Shown: positions 7,149 to 14,476, counted from the first letter of the stretch. The stretch: 15,003 nucleotides of DNA from Thermoplasmata archaeon (GCA_022749905.1 JAKIWU010000015.1:1-15003); one strand, 5' to 3'. The notes: a model not told the origin generated them from the sequence alone. Made by a program: numbers and translations.

Positions 7149-7162
7149 AGTTCCACTGGAAG
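7149..7162 (+). repeat. Dispersed near-palindrome, copy A
   Basis: AGTTCCACTGGAAG, a symmetrical TTCCA-C-TGGAA core. It lies between tyrS and the KaiC-like gene, centred about 32 bases before the ATG at 7188. It matches copy B (10287) at 13 of 14 bases and copy C (minus strand, 9675-9688) at 12 of 14. Its position where a box A would be expected suggests an operator or variant promoter element. That is inference. Confidence 0.5.
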
Positions 7163-7187
7163 GCTACTTTCGGTCGTCGAGAAGCGA

Positions 7188-9251
7188 ATGAACGAATCCG
7201 CCGCTCCGGCTGGGGGTCCGGGCCCCACGGCCGAAGAAGCGGCTCGGAGCACCACCGACCCCCCGGTCGATTCCAACTCGACCGGCAGCGCTCCGGCGAA
7301 CGAGGACCGGCAGGCCGAGCAGTTGATGGACCTCGTGCGGCCGCGCGAGCGTCCGCGCCGTCGGCGTCCCTCCACCCCGGCCGGGCCGTCCGTCGACATC
7401 CTCCGCAAGTGGGTCGAGGGCGACGACCGCGCCATGGAGGCGTGGATCCGGTCGGCCCCGGCCCCGATGCCGGCGGGCCTCCGAGAGCCGCTCGAGTCCG
7501 GCGGCGCGGCCGCCGAGACCGTTCCCGTCCCGCCCGAACCCGAGACCGGCGGTCGACCGCGCGGTGTGCCGGCCGCGTCCCCGGTACCGCGCACGCCCGC
7601 AATCGCCGAGCGCGAGAAGATCGTGCTCAAGTGGCTCACCGATCTCCTCGAGCGTTCGCGCTCCGAGCAGTTCGATCCGGCCTCGGTCCTCGAGGAGCTG
7701 CAGGAGATGAACCTCAAGCTCTACGAGGAGCGCGGAAAGCGCGCCCGCCTCGAGGACGAGGTCGAGCAGGTCAAACGCGGCGCGATCGCCGTCATCAAGT
7801 ACGTCCGGAGCCGCGAGGCGATCGCCCGCGAGGAGTCGCTCCGCGACAAGGAGGCGGAGATCGCCGACCTCAAGCTGAAGCTCCTCCAGGGGAACGCAGG
7901 CGCGGCGCCGGCCGCCTCCGCGGAGCGCGAAGCCGAGATCGAGGCCCGGCTCTCCGGCGAGTTCGCGGCCAAGGAGGAGGAAATGCGCCACCGGATCGCG
8001 CAGCTCGAAGGTGAGGTCCGGGAGCTCAAGGAAGAGGCGCGCGGCATCGTGGAACGCGAGGCGCTCCTCGACGCCAAGGCGAAGGAACTCCCCGACGCCG
8101 TTGCGAAGGGTCTCCGCCAACTCGAGAGTCGCGAGAAGGAGCTCGCGAACCGCGAGACCGAGGTCCGGATGCGCTTCGAGGAGGTCCGCGCGGCCACGGA
8201 CGATCGTTCGCGCCAAAAGGACCTCCTGAAGCTCAAGGAGAAGCAGCTGAGCGAGTGGGAGCTCCAGCTCCGCACGCTGAAGCAGGCGAGCGAGATCGAG
8301 GCGCGGACGCTCGAACAGGCACGACGCGAGCTCGACGAGACCGGCATCCCCCTCCAAGAGGGCCGGCGCATCGAGGAGCTGAAGGCCGACCTCACCCGAC
8401 GCGAGGACGATCTCCGCAACCGCGAGATGCTCCTCCACAAGCGCATCGAGGAGCTCGAGACCCGGCTCGCCTCGAGCGACGAGGAGGGTACGGGGAAGCC
8501 GATGATCTCCGAATCCCCGGAGAGCCGCGCGCCGACGGGAGTGCGGCGCCTCGACGACCTCATGTTCGGCGGGCTCCCGCGCGGCACGCAGGTCCTCGTG
8601 AACGGGCCCGCTCACACGGGCAAGGAGCTCCTCGCCCGCCTGTTCGTCGCCGAGGGTCTTCGGCGCGGGATCCCGGCGATCTGGGTCGTGACGGACAAGA
8701 CCTACACCCAGGTCCGCGAAGAGATGACCGGCCTTCTCCCCACGTACAAGGACCTCGAGCAGAAGGGCCTCGTGCGGTACGTCGACCTCTACTCGCGGAG
8801 CCTCGGCGTCACCCAGACCGAGGCGGGCGTTCGCCTCCTCCAGACGACCGATCGCGGTGTCCTCGAGCAGCTCACGCAGGCGGTGAGCACCTACAGCCAG
8901 GAGCTCAAGGAGAAGGCCCCGAGCTACCGGCTCGTCTTCGAGTCGGTCTCCACGATGACCGCCTACATGGACACGATGACGTCGTTCCGCTTCCTCCAGC
9001 CGTTCACCGGACGCCGCAAGCTCGATGGCGCGGAGGCCTACTATCTTCTCGAGACCGGGATGCACTCCGAGTCGGACCTCGAGACGCTCGAGCACATGGT
9101 CGATGGCTCGCTCAACCTGAAGGTCGAGCAGCTGAAGACGTTCCTCTCCGTCCGGGGGATCACCGACGTCCAGTCGCGCGCGTGGGTCGGCTACACGTTC
9201 TCCAAGCGCGCGTTCTCACTCGGCTCCTTCTCGCTCGACCACATCCGGTAG
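7188..9251 (+). CDS. Coiled-coil protein with C-terminal KaiC-like ATPase domain
   Basis: 687 residues; exact function unknown. Residues 1-140 are Pro/Ala/Arg-rich and probably disordered, apart from a short ordered-looking motif ILRKWVEGDDRAMEAWI (71-87). Residues about 140-430 are dominated by long charged heptad-like helices (Glu/Lys/Arg/Leu), broken once near 235-246. Residues about 448-687 are a single RecA/KaiC-type domain: TGVRRLDDLMFGGLPRG (450-466), the P-loop GPAHTGKE (473-480), a Walker B-like RLVFES (581-586), and the KaiC-like LETGMHSESDLETLEHMVDGSL (621-642). In the P-loop the residue after Lys479 is Glu rather than Thr/Ser, and Glu585 replaces the usual Walker B Asp, so ATPase activity is doubtful. 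ATG at 7188; the gene is alone on this strand and divergent from tyrS. The coiled coil suggests a scaffold or signalling role. Confidence 0.85.
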   Translation: MNESAAPAGGPGPTAEEAARSTTDPPVDSNSTGSAPANEDRQAEQLMDLVRPRERPRRRRPSTPAGPSVDILRKWVEGDDRAMEAWIRSAPAPMPAGLREPLESGGAAAETVPVPPEPETGGRPRGVPAASPVPRTPAIAEREKIVLKWLTDLLERSRSEQFDPASVLEELQEMNLKLYEERGKRARLEDEVEQVKRGAIAVIKYVRSREAIAREESLRDKEAEIADLKLKLLQGNAGAAPAASAEREAEIEARLSGEFAAKEEEMRHRIAQLEGEVRELKEEARGIVEREALLDAKAKELPDAVAKGLRQLESREKELANRETEVRMRFEEVRAATDDRSRQKDLLKLKEKQLSEWELQLRTLKQASEIEARTLEQARRELDETGIPLQEGRRIEELKADLTRREDDLRNREMLLHKRIEELETRLASSDEEGTGKPMISESPESRAPTGVRRLDDLMFGGLPRGTQVLVNGPAHTGKELLARLFVAEGLRRGIPAIWVVTDKTYTQVREEMTGLLPTYKDLEQKGLVRYVDLYSRSLGVTQTEAGVRLLQTTDRGVLEQLTQAVSTYSQELKEKAPSYRLVFESVSTMTAYMDTMTSFRFLQPFTGRRKLDGAEAYYLLETGMHSESDLETLEHMVDGSLNLKVEQLKTFLSVRGITDVQSRAWVGYTFSKRAFSLGSFSLDHIR

Positions 9252-9282
9252 GCGCGCGACGGGGTCTGCGCCCCATACCCCA

Positions 9283-9291
9283 AGTTAAGTA
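9283..9291 (+). promoter_or_regulatory. Box A of the SRP RNA gene
   Basis: AGTTAAGTA is the only A/T-rich run between the KaiC-like stop and the SRP RNA. It is centred about 26-30 bases before the expected 5' end of the RNA at 9313-9317, which fits a TATA element. Confidence 0.5.
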
Positions 9292-9316
9292 CCGCCGCGA
9301 CGGTCATCGGTCGCTA

Positions 9317-9625
9317 GGCTAGACCGGGGGGTTGGGCGTCCCCTTTTACACCGAAACCGTCCTCAGCGGGGGTGACAGGTCGGGGCGACGTTCGAGCGAG
9401 GAATCCGTCCTGGAACGCTTCGTCGAAGCCCTGTTCCATCGGGCCGCGGGCCCCGCAACGAGCGCTCGGAGGAGCGCCCTAGCGGGTACCCATCACGGGA
9501 ACCGGGTCAGGTCCTGACGGGAGCAGCCTTACCGTGACCCGTCGACGCTGGTGGGGTGACGGGGCTGAGGGGCGCCCGGGAACTACGGATCCTTCGTTCG
9601 GATGGCCACCCGACCGGCCTAGCAC
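9317..9625 (+). ncRNA. Archaeal signal recognition particle (7S) RNA
   Basis: RNA core of the SRP, which targets membrane and secreted proteins with SRP19 and SRP54. The ends pair as helix 1: GCTAGACCGG (9318-9327) with CCGGCCTAGC (9614-9623), with one mismatch. The Alu-domain start, with its GGGG…CCCC hairpin and ACCGAAACC, resembles other archaeal 7S RNAs. Helix 6 is visible as GCGCTC-GGAG-GAGCGC (9462-9477), with the GNAR loop bound by SRP19. Helix 8 has the conserved CAGGTCC and GGGAGCAGCC (about 9508-9528) for SRP54, closed by a UGAC loop of the URRC class instead of GGAA. The length of about 309 bases is normal for archaea. The exact ends are uncertain by a few bases. Confidence 0.93.
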
Positions 9626-9631
9626 CTGCTT

Positions 9632-9655
9632 CCGGGCGCCTCGCGAGGCTCCCGG
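9632..9655 (+). terminator. Strong hairpin after the SRP RNA
   Basis: CCGGG, one base, GCCT, CGCG loop, AGGC, one base, CCCGG: a nine-pair stem with a single C/T mismatch, starting 7 bases after the SRP RNA. It overlaps a second perfect palindrome, GGCTCCCGGGAGCC (9647-9660), so the two folds exclude each other. A C-rich tract, not a T tract, follows. This may be a terminator or a 3'-processing or protective structure. The role is inferred. Confidence 0.4.
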
Positions 9656-9660
9656 GAGCC

Positions 9661-9688
9661 CCCCCACCCCCCTCCTTCCGATGGAACT
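9661..9688 (-). repeat. Dispersed near-palindrome with G tract, copy C
   Basis: On the minus strand AGTTCCATCGGAAG (9688-9675) runs into GAGGGGGGTGGGGG (9674-9661). Over 28 bases it matches copy B at 24 positions, including the T interrupting the G run. It lies between the SRP RNA 3' end and the stop of the thioesterase gene, not in front of any gene I recognise. Confidence 0.5.
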
Positions 9689-9703
9689 GGTTCCAGGGTA
9701 GGG

Positions 9704-10156
9704 CTATCCCCACCCTTCTGGGATGGGATCGACCGCATCGCGTTCCATCCGGGCTCTGCGGTCCTGGGGGATCTCCTTCTTCCGGCTGTTCTCGTAGTCG
9801 TAGCAGACGATCACGGTCCTGCCCCTCGCGTACACGATCGTTCCTGCCTCGTCCCGAAAACGGTAGAGGAGAGAGAAGCTCGTACGACCGAGAGGCTTGG
9901 CTGGCGCCACCTCGCCGACGAGGGTCATGCCATACTGTACGGGAGCGAGGTACCGGCAGGTTGCCTCGGCGAGGATCATGTCGATCTTGGCAGGGTCGTT
10001 CGTTCCGAGGAGTGGTAGGTAGTAGTCACAGCGTAGCGTCTCCATGAAGGGGAAGTAGGCCGCATGGTTGAGGTGGTTCAGGACGTCGATATGGTGGTAG
10101 AAGATCGGGAACTCCCGTCGGCAGGTCCAGGGAGAGAGACCAGGGGTTCCGGTCAC
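9704..10156 (-). CDS. Hotdog-fold acyl-CoA thioesterase (4HBT family)
   Basis: Likely hydrolyses an acyl-CoA thioester; the substrate is unknown. 150 residues, one hotdog domain. The active-site signature is YHHIDVLNHLNHAAYF (20-35), where Asp24 matches the catalytic Asp of YbgC/4-hydroxybenzoyl-CoA thioesterases and NHLNHAAY replaces the usual GHVNNAxY. Later strands RYLAPVQYGMTLVGEV (68-83) and GRTSFSLLYRF (90-100) follow the family pattern. The start is GTG at 10156: a box A (CTTATACC) is centred 26-27 bases upstream, and no Shine-Dalgarno is present. Longer upstream extensions in this frame would read through that promoter and are Arg/Ser-rich. It is divergent from glyA over 164 bases. 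Confidence 0.88.
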   Translation of the reverse strand: MTGTPGLSPWTCRREFPIFYHHIDVLNHLNHAAYFPFMETLRCDYYLPLLGTNDPAKIDMILAEATCRYLAPVQYGMTLVGEVAPAKPLGRTSFSLLYRFRDEAGTIVYARGRTVIVCYDYENSRKKEIPQDRRARMERDAVDPIPEGWG

Positions 10157-10178
10157 GGGTCGGTGGGAGGAAGAGCGG

Positions 10179-10186
10179 GGTATAAG
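10179..10186 (-). promoter_or_regulatory. Box A of the thioesterase gene
   Basis: CTTATACC on the minus strand, 26-27 bases ahead of the GTG start. The plus strand reads GGTATAAG, so it could also serve glyA with a leader of about 110 bases, but that is only a possibility. Confidence 0.6.
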
Positions 10187-10248
10187 GGGGCCGAGCCGCG
10201 AGCTCGAGGCTTCTCTCAAGAGGCGCAGGAAACCGATTCCCAACAGCT

Positions 10249-10270
10249 CCGCTCGGTTCCCGTGGAGCGG
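10249..10270 (+). other. Hairpin upstream of glyA
   Basis: CCGCTC and GAGCGG form a perfect 6-pair stem with a 10-base loop, about 50 bases before the glyA ATG. It would be in the mRNA leader only if transcription starts near the 10179-10186 box. The role is unknown, and it may be chance in GC-rich DNA. Confidence 0.25.
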
Positions 10271-10286
10271 CGTTGTGCGGTCCAAG

Positions 10287-10314
10287 AGTTCCAGTGGAAG
10301 CGGGGGGGTGGGGG
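10287..10314 (+). repeat. Dispersed near-palindrome with G tract, copy B
   Basis: AGTTCCAGTGGAAG (10287-10300) followed by CGGGGGGGTGGGGG (10301-10314). The palindrome is centred 27 bases before the glyA ATG, exactly where this genome places a box A for leaderless genes, yet no A/T-rich box is there. The G tract ends six bases before the ATG and could form a G-quadruplex or act as a poor Shine-Dalgarno. Confidence 0.5.
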
Positions 10315-10320
10315 TGTCTG

Positions 10321-11631
10321 ATGCCCGAGGATGAGCGAGGACTCGCTAGGACGGTCCAGGAGATCCGAGAGGCGGTACGGAGGCATACGGTTCGTTTCGA
10401 GCGCGCGATCCCGCTGATCGCTTCGGAGAACCTCCTCTCGCCGTATGCGAAGGAGCTCCTGATCTCCGACTTCCATTCACGCTATGCCGAGGGTCTTCCC
10501 GGCGAGCGGTACTACGAGGGGAACGAGGAGGTCGACCGCGTGGAGCGGATCTGCCTCGATCTCGCGCGCCGCCTGTTCCGGTGCTCGTTCGCCGACGTGC
10601 GCCCGGTCTCGGGCACGGTCGCGAACCTCGCCGTCCTGAAAGCGCTCGCCGAGCCCGGTGACCTTGTCGGCTCGACCCAGCTCGCCAATGGCGCGCACAT
10701 CTCGAGCGCCTCGTTCGGCGCGTTCGGCCTCCGCGGGGTGAAGCCCATCCACTACGCCTGGGATCCCGAGCGGATGACGATCGACGTCCCGAAGACGCGC
10801 GCGATCCTCCTCGACGCCCGCCCGAAGCTCTGCCTGTTCGGGCTCTCGCTCTTCCTGTTCCCGATGCCCCTCGAGGAGCTCAGGCCCACGCTCGAAGAGA
10901 TCGGGGCGCGGGGCTGGTACGACGCGGCGCACGTCCTCGGGCTCATTGCTGGCGGCGAGTTCCAGGACCCGCTCCGGGAGGGGTGCGAGGTCCTCTCCGC
11001 CTCCACGCACAAGACCCTTCCGGGACCCCAGCACGGGATCCTGCTCGCCGAGACCAAGGACCAGGCCGTCGAGAAACGGCTCGCCTCCGGCGCCTTCCCC
11101 GGCGTCACGAGCAACCACCACCTCCACACGATGGCCGGGCTCGCCGTCGCGCTCGCCGAGCACCTCGCCTTCGGCCGGGCGTACGCGAGCCAGACGGTCC
11201 GCAACGCGCGGGCGCTCGCTCAGGCGCTCCACGAGCGCGGGTTCGATGTCCTCGCCGAGCCGCTCGGGTTCACGCGCTCGCACACGATCGCCGTGCGCGT
11301 CGCGCGCGAAGGCGGGGGCGAAGCGGCCGCGCGGAAGCTCGCCGACGCGGGCATCATCACGAACAAGAACCTCCTTCCCGGCGACACGAGCTCGAAGCAC
11401 CCGGGCGGCGTGCGCCTCGGCACCCCCGAGGTGACCCGGGTCGGCATGAAGGAGCGCGAGATGGTCCGGATCGCCGAGCTCTTCGACGACCTTCTCCACA
11501 AGGATCGGCCGGCCGCGGACGTGCTGGCGGCCGCCGGCGAGCTCAAGTCCGGATTCACCACGGTGCAGTACTGCTTCGGCGCCGGCGAGGCCGCGTATCG
11601 GTACTACGATCTCGTCGGGCGCGATCCGTAG
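10321..11631 (+). CDS. glyA: Serine hydroxymethyltransferase
   Basis: PLP enzyme that interconverts serine and glycine while loading one-carbon units on a pterin (tetrahydromethanopterin or folate). It has 436 residues. Active-site features: LIASENLLSP (32-41, Glu35), SRYAEGLPGERYYEGN (53-68), DAAHVLG (201-207) with the PLP-contacting Asp201 and His204, and STHKTLPGPQHG (228-239) with Lys231 as the Schiff-base lysine. THKTLPGPQ and the overall divergence fit archaeal SHMTs. The ATG at 10321 immediately precedes the conserved N-terminal helix. Its TAG ends one base before the stop of the convergent surface-protein gene. A dispersed near-palindrome lies at the promoter position. Confidence 0.95.
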   Translation: MPEDERGLARTVQEIREAVRRHTVRFERAIPLIASENLLSPYAKELLISDFHSRYAEGLPGERYYEGNEEVDRVERICLDLARRLFRCSFADVRPVSGTVANLAVLKALAEPGDLVGSTQLANGAHISSASFGAFGLRGVKPIHYAWDPERMTIDVPKTRAILLDARPKLCLFGLSLFLFPMPLEELRPTLEEIGARGWYDAAHVLGLIAGGEFQDPLREGCEVLSASTHKTLPGPQHGILLAETKDQAVEKRLASGAFPGVTSNHHLHTMAGLAVALAEHLAFGRAYASQTVRNARALAQALHERGFDVLAEPLGFTRSHTIAVRVAREGGGEAAARKLADAGIITNKNLLPGDTSSKHPGGVRLGTPEVTRVGMKEREMVRIAELFDDLLHKDRPAADVLAAAGELKSGFTTVQYCFGAGEAAYRYYDLVGRDP

Positions 11632-11632
11632 C

Positions 11633-14476
11633 CTAGGGGGCCCGCGCACCCGGCGCTGGCGGGTCCGAGCCGTCGTCGTCCGCCTCCCTCGCCTGCCGAG
11701 CGAGCGCGGCGTTCAGCGCGTCCGGATCGAGGTCGACACGGGGTACCGGCTTCGGCGAGGACGTACGCGCGAACACCGGCCGCCCATCGGGGGCGACGGT
11801 GGCGACGAAGACCCCCTCGGAGACGAGCGAGCTCACCCACTCGGCGAGCTCGGAGGGATCCGGGGCCGGTCCCTCGGTCCATCCGAGCGCGATCGTCGCG
11901 AGATCGACCGGTTCCTCCGACGGCACCCGGGCGAGGACGTGAGCGCGCCCCACGGCGAGGCGCTTCAGCGCAGCCTCCGTACGCTCGGACTCCGGCTCGG
12001 CGTGGAGGGTTGCCCGCCGGCGGTGCCGGAGCACGAGGACCCCTGCAATGAGCCCTGCGGTCAGGCCCAGCGCAGCGGCAGGCACCGCCCAGATCGGAAG
12101 GGCGGAGGTCGGGATCGAGGGGACCCGGATCGCGGGCAGGAGCAGCGCGCCCGACTCGCTCAGCACGTACACGATCGCCTCGGCGTTCCCGGGGGCGGAG
12201 TAGTTGACCCACACCACCGAGGATCCCGCACGGGCCAGGATGGGGGAGGGTACGTCGCTCACCGAGGGTCCGAAGACGGTGCGGACGACGACGAACCCCG
12301 ACGGGATCGGATTGCCGAACCGGTCCGCGATCGCGTAGAGCGTCGAGTTGGCACGCGCTCCGGCGAGAGCGGTCGACGGTCCCGAGAGCCTTTCGTTGGC
12401 CCGGTCGGCCCCGACCGTGACGGTCGTGAGGGTGGGGCCGCCGATGCCGACCGCGGCGGAGACCCCGACGGTCAACGTCCCGGCGAGCGCCGCCGTGACC
12501 GTGAAGTTCGCGTAGCCCGCCCGCCACGCAGCCGGTCCGAGAGAGAAGAGGCCGAGGGCCGTCCGCGCCGCGGGGCCGGAACTCGTGGCGTTCACCCAGA
12601 TGGGTCCGCTCCCCGCGCCCGCGATCGTCACCTCGGCCGGTCCGATGAACCCCGCCACGCGCTCGCTCAGCGCGTCCTCGGCGACGAACGAGAGGAGGAC
12701 CGGGACGCCGGCCATCGTGGACGCGCTCGACGGACCGAGCGCGTGGATCGAGGTCGCGATGACCGGGATCACGACGAAGGCCGCCGAGGCGCTCACGCGC
12801 GTTCCGAGAGCGTCGACGACCGTGAGCGTGAGGGCGCTCGTGCCCGTGCGATTCACCGGGAACGCGGTGTGCAGGACAGCGTCCGTCGCGAGCGTTCCGA
12901 ACGCTTCCGTCGAGGACGGAGCGCCCGGCGCCGAGTAGTTCCACCAGTACGAGAGCGGGAGCGCGCCTCCGGCGATGGCGGCGCCCACGGAGACGCTCCC
13001 CCCGCTCGGCACTTCGCTCGAGGCAAGGTCGAGCGAGGAGAGGCCGGGCCGGTCGACCACGACGACCGGAACGGTGTGCGTCCAGTTCGTGCCCCCCGAA
13101 TCGGCGACCGAGACCGAGGCATCGTAGCTGCCCGCAGCGGGATACGCAACCTGGAACGCCCACGGCGAGCCGGGCGCCGTGTCGCAGAGGACCGACCCGA
13201 TTCCGGTCGCGAGGCACGCGGGACCGTACGGCGCCGTGCCGGTTCCGGCCGCGACGGAGACCGTGAGTCCGATGAGCTGGTGGGGATACGCCACGATCGG
13301 GTCGGGCGTAACGAGCACGCCGAGCACGGCCGAGACCGTGACGGGCGCGAACGTCCAGCTCGCCTGGGAATAGCCGTTCGTGAGGTTCGCGGAAGGTTGG
13401 TAGATCCCGGGGGCGCGATAGGCGAGGCTCGCGGTGCAGTGGACCGTGTCCACGCCAAGCGACTGGGTGCGTTGCCCGCAGTTGAGAGGGAGGGGCGTAG
13501 CCCCTGTCCCGGAGTTGAACGAGCCGTTGTACGTGTATCCGGTCGATCCCGATCCATCGAGCGTGATCATTGCGGGGACGCCAGCGTCGAGCGAGGTGGG
13601 CACGATCCCGCCCTGCGTCAGCGTCGTCGCGACCGCCGTGAGGAGGACGGAGACGGGAGCCGCCGTGACCGGAGCACCATGGAAGGAGCCGTTCACCCAC
13701 GCACGAATCGTCGCGATCGACGCTCCCGCGGCCGCTTCGAGGCGGAAGGTGGTCCCGACCGTCGGCGAAAGGGCGGTCCAGCCGGAGCCCGAAACCGTCC
13801 AGTTGACCGCGAGCGTGGCGGGGCTCGCGCTTCCGTCCCCGGCGACACCGACAACGATGAGGTCGACCGGGGCGAGGACGCTCACCGTCGCAAACCCGGA
13901 GGGGGTGAGGGCAGCGTGGTCGAGGGCAGCGGTCCGGGCGATCGTGACCGAACCGTTCCCGATCGACCAACCGACGAAGTCCGTGGACGGGACCGAGACG
14001 TTTCCCGGGATGCCGAACGCCAGCGGGCCGTACGGGCCCACGTAGGCCCAGCATCCCACCGATCGGACGCAGCCTGCGGTGGGGATTACGGGGGACAGGG
14101 TGAACGCTCCGGACGCGCCCGTCTGCGCGGTAACGCTTGCCCCGGGGCAGCTGTAGGAGGGCAACAGGATCGAGGCCGGGTAGAACACCTGGGTATAGTG
14201 GTAGGAGACGTCGACCGGCACGCCGCTGACCGAAGGGTGTGGGGTAGGACCGCCCCGATCGACGAGGACCCCGGGATACGAGGTCGCCACCTGGGAGCCT
14301 GTGCATCCCGTGCTGCTCGCGTGCAGGCGTGCCGGACTGAGATTGGCTGACGGTGTGGAAACCGAGCGGTCGACCCCCGAGGGCAAGAGCGGGGCGGCGA
14401 GCAGAACGACGAGCACGCTCGCGCACGCGAGTGCGATCCATCGTTCGGAGGGCCGGGATGCTCCGAACGTTCGCAT
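11633..14476 (-). CDS. Large secreted, membrane-anchored surface protein with PKD/Ig-like domains
   Basis: 947 residues; family not recognised, but the architecture is clear. An N-terminal signal or anchor helix is at about 13-31 (WIALACASVLVVLLAAPLL). A Ser/Thr/Gly/Val/Pro-rich ectodomain (about 35-790) contains several beta-sandwich-like repeats, the clearest PKD/Ig-like ones between about 285 and 570 (e.g. YPAAGSYDASVSVADSGG). One C-terminal membrane helix (793-816) is followed by HRRR, then a cytoplasmic tail of about 130 residues. I count 14 N-x-S/T sequons, all outside the tail, and eight ectodomain cysteines (58, 110, 136, 142, 333, 347, 421, 431), which fits a glycosylated, disulfide-bonded exterior. 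Tail residues about 856-904 resemble a small winged-helix-type fold (low confidence). ATG 14476 fits the signal peptide; a possible box A, GCGTATTCG, is at 14521-14529. Confidence 0.85.
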   Translation of the reverse strand: MRTFGASRPSERWIALACASVLVVLLAAPLLPSGVDRSVSTPSANLSPARLHASSTGCTGSQVATSYPGVLVDRGGPTPHPSVSGVPVDVSYHYTQVFYPASILLPSYSCPGASVTAQTGASGAFTLSPVIPTAGCVRSVGCWAYVGPYGPLAFGIPGNVSVPSTDFVGWSIGNGSVTIARTAALDHAALTPSGFATVSVLAPVDLIVVGVAGDGSASPATLAVNWTVSGSGWTALSPTVGTTFRLEAAAGASIATIRAWVNGSFHGAPVTAAPVSVLLTAVATTLTQGGIVPTSLDAGVPAMITLDGSGSTGYTYNGSFNSGTGATPLPLNCGQRTQSLGVDTVHCTASLAYRAPGIYQPSANLTNGYSQASWTFAPVTVSAVLGVLVTPDPIVAYPHQLIGLTVSVAAGTGTAPYGPACLATGIGSVLCDTAPGSPWAFQVAYPAAGSYDASVSVADSGGTNWTHTVPVVVVDRPGLSSLDLASSEVPSGGSVSVGAAIAGGALPLSYWWNYSAPGAPSSTEAFGTLATDAVLHTAFPVNRTGTSALTLTVVDALGTRVSASAAFVVIPVIATSIHALGPSSASTMAGVPVLLSFVAEDALSERVAGFIGPAEVTIAGAGSGPIWVNATSSGPAARTALGLFSLGPAAWRAGYANFTVTAALAGTLTVGVSAAVGIGGPTLTTVTVGADRANERLSGPSTALAGARANSTLYAIADRFGNPIPSGFVVVRTVFGPSVSDVPSPILARAGSSVVWVNYSAPGNAEAIVYVLSESGALLLPAIRVPSIPTSALPIWAVPAAALGLTAGLIAGVLVLRHRRRATLHAEPESERTEAALKRLAVGRAHVLARVPSEEPVDLATIALGWTEGPAPDPSELAEWVSSLVSEGVFVATVAPDGRPVFARTSSPKPVPRVDLDPDALNAALARQAREADDDGSDPPAPGARAP

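Noticed and set aside
7164..9095. 643-codon open frame on the minus strand opposite the KaiC-like gene
   Set aside because: It is the antisense shadow of a Glu/Arg/Leu-rich coiled coil in GC-rich DNA. It has no recognisable domain, and the opposite strand has clear KaiC motifs.
9332..9517. Short open frames within 9330-9660
   Set aside because: This stretch folds and reads as SRP RNA with helices 1, 6 and 8 identifiable, so the frames are incidental.
10064..10321. Small plus-strand frame between the thioesterase and glyA, ending in a Gly run
   Set aside because: It overlaps the thioesterase start and its promoter, and its last codons are just the G-rich repeat copy B.
10477..11649. 390-codon minus-strand frame opposite glyA
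   Set aside because: Antisense shadow; glyA on the plus strand carries all the SHMT catalytic motifs.
11939..14350. 803-codon plus-strand frame opposite the surface-protein gene
   Set aside because: Strongly Arg/Asp/Gly-rich shadow composition without any family motif.
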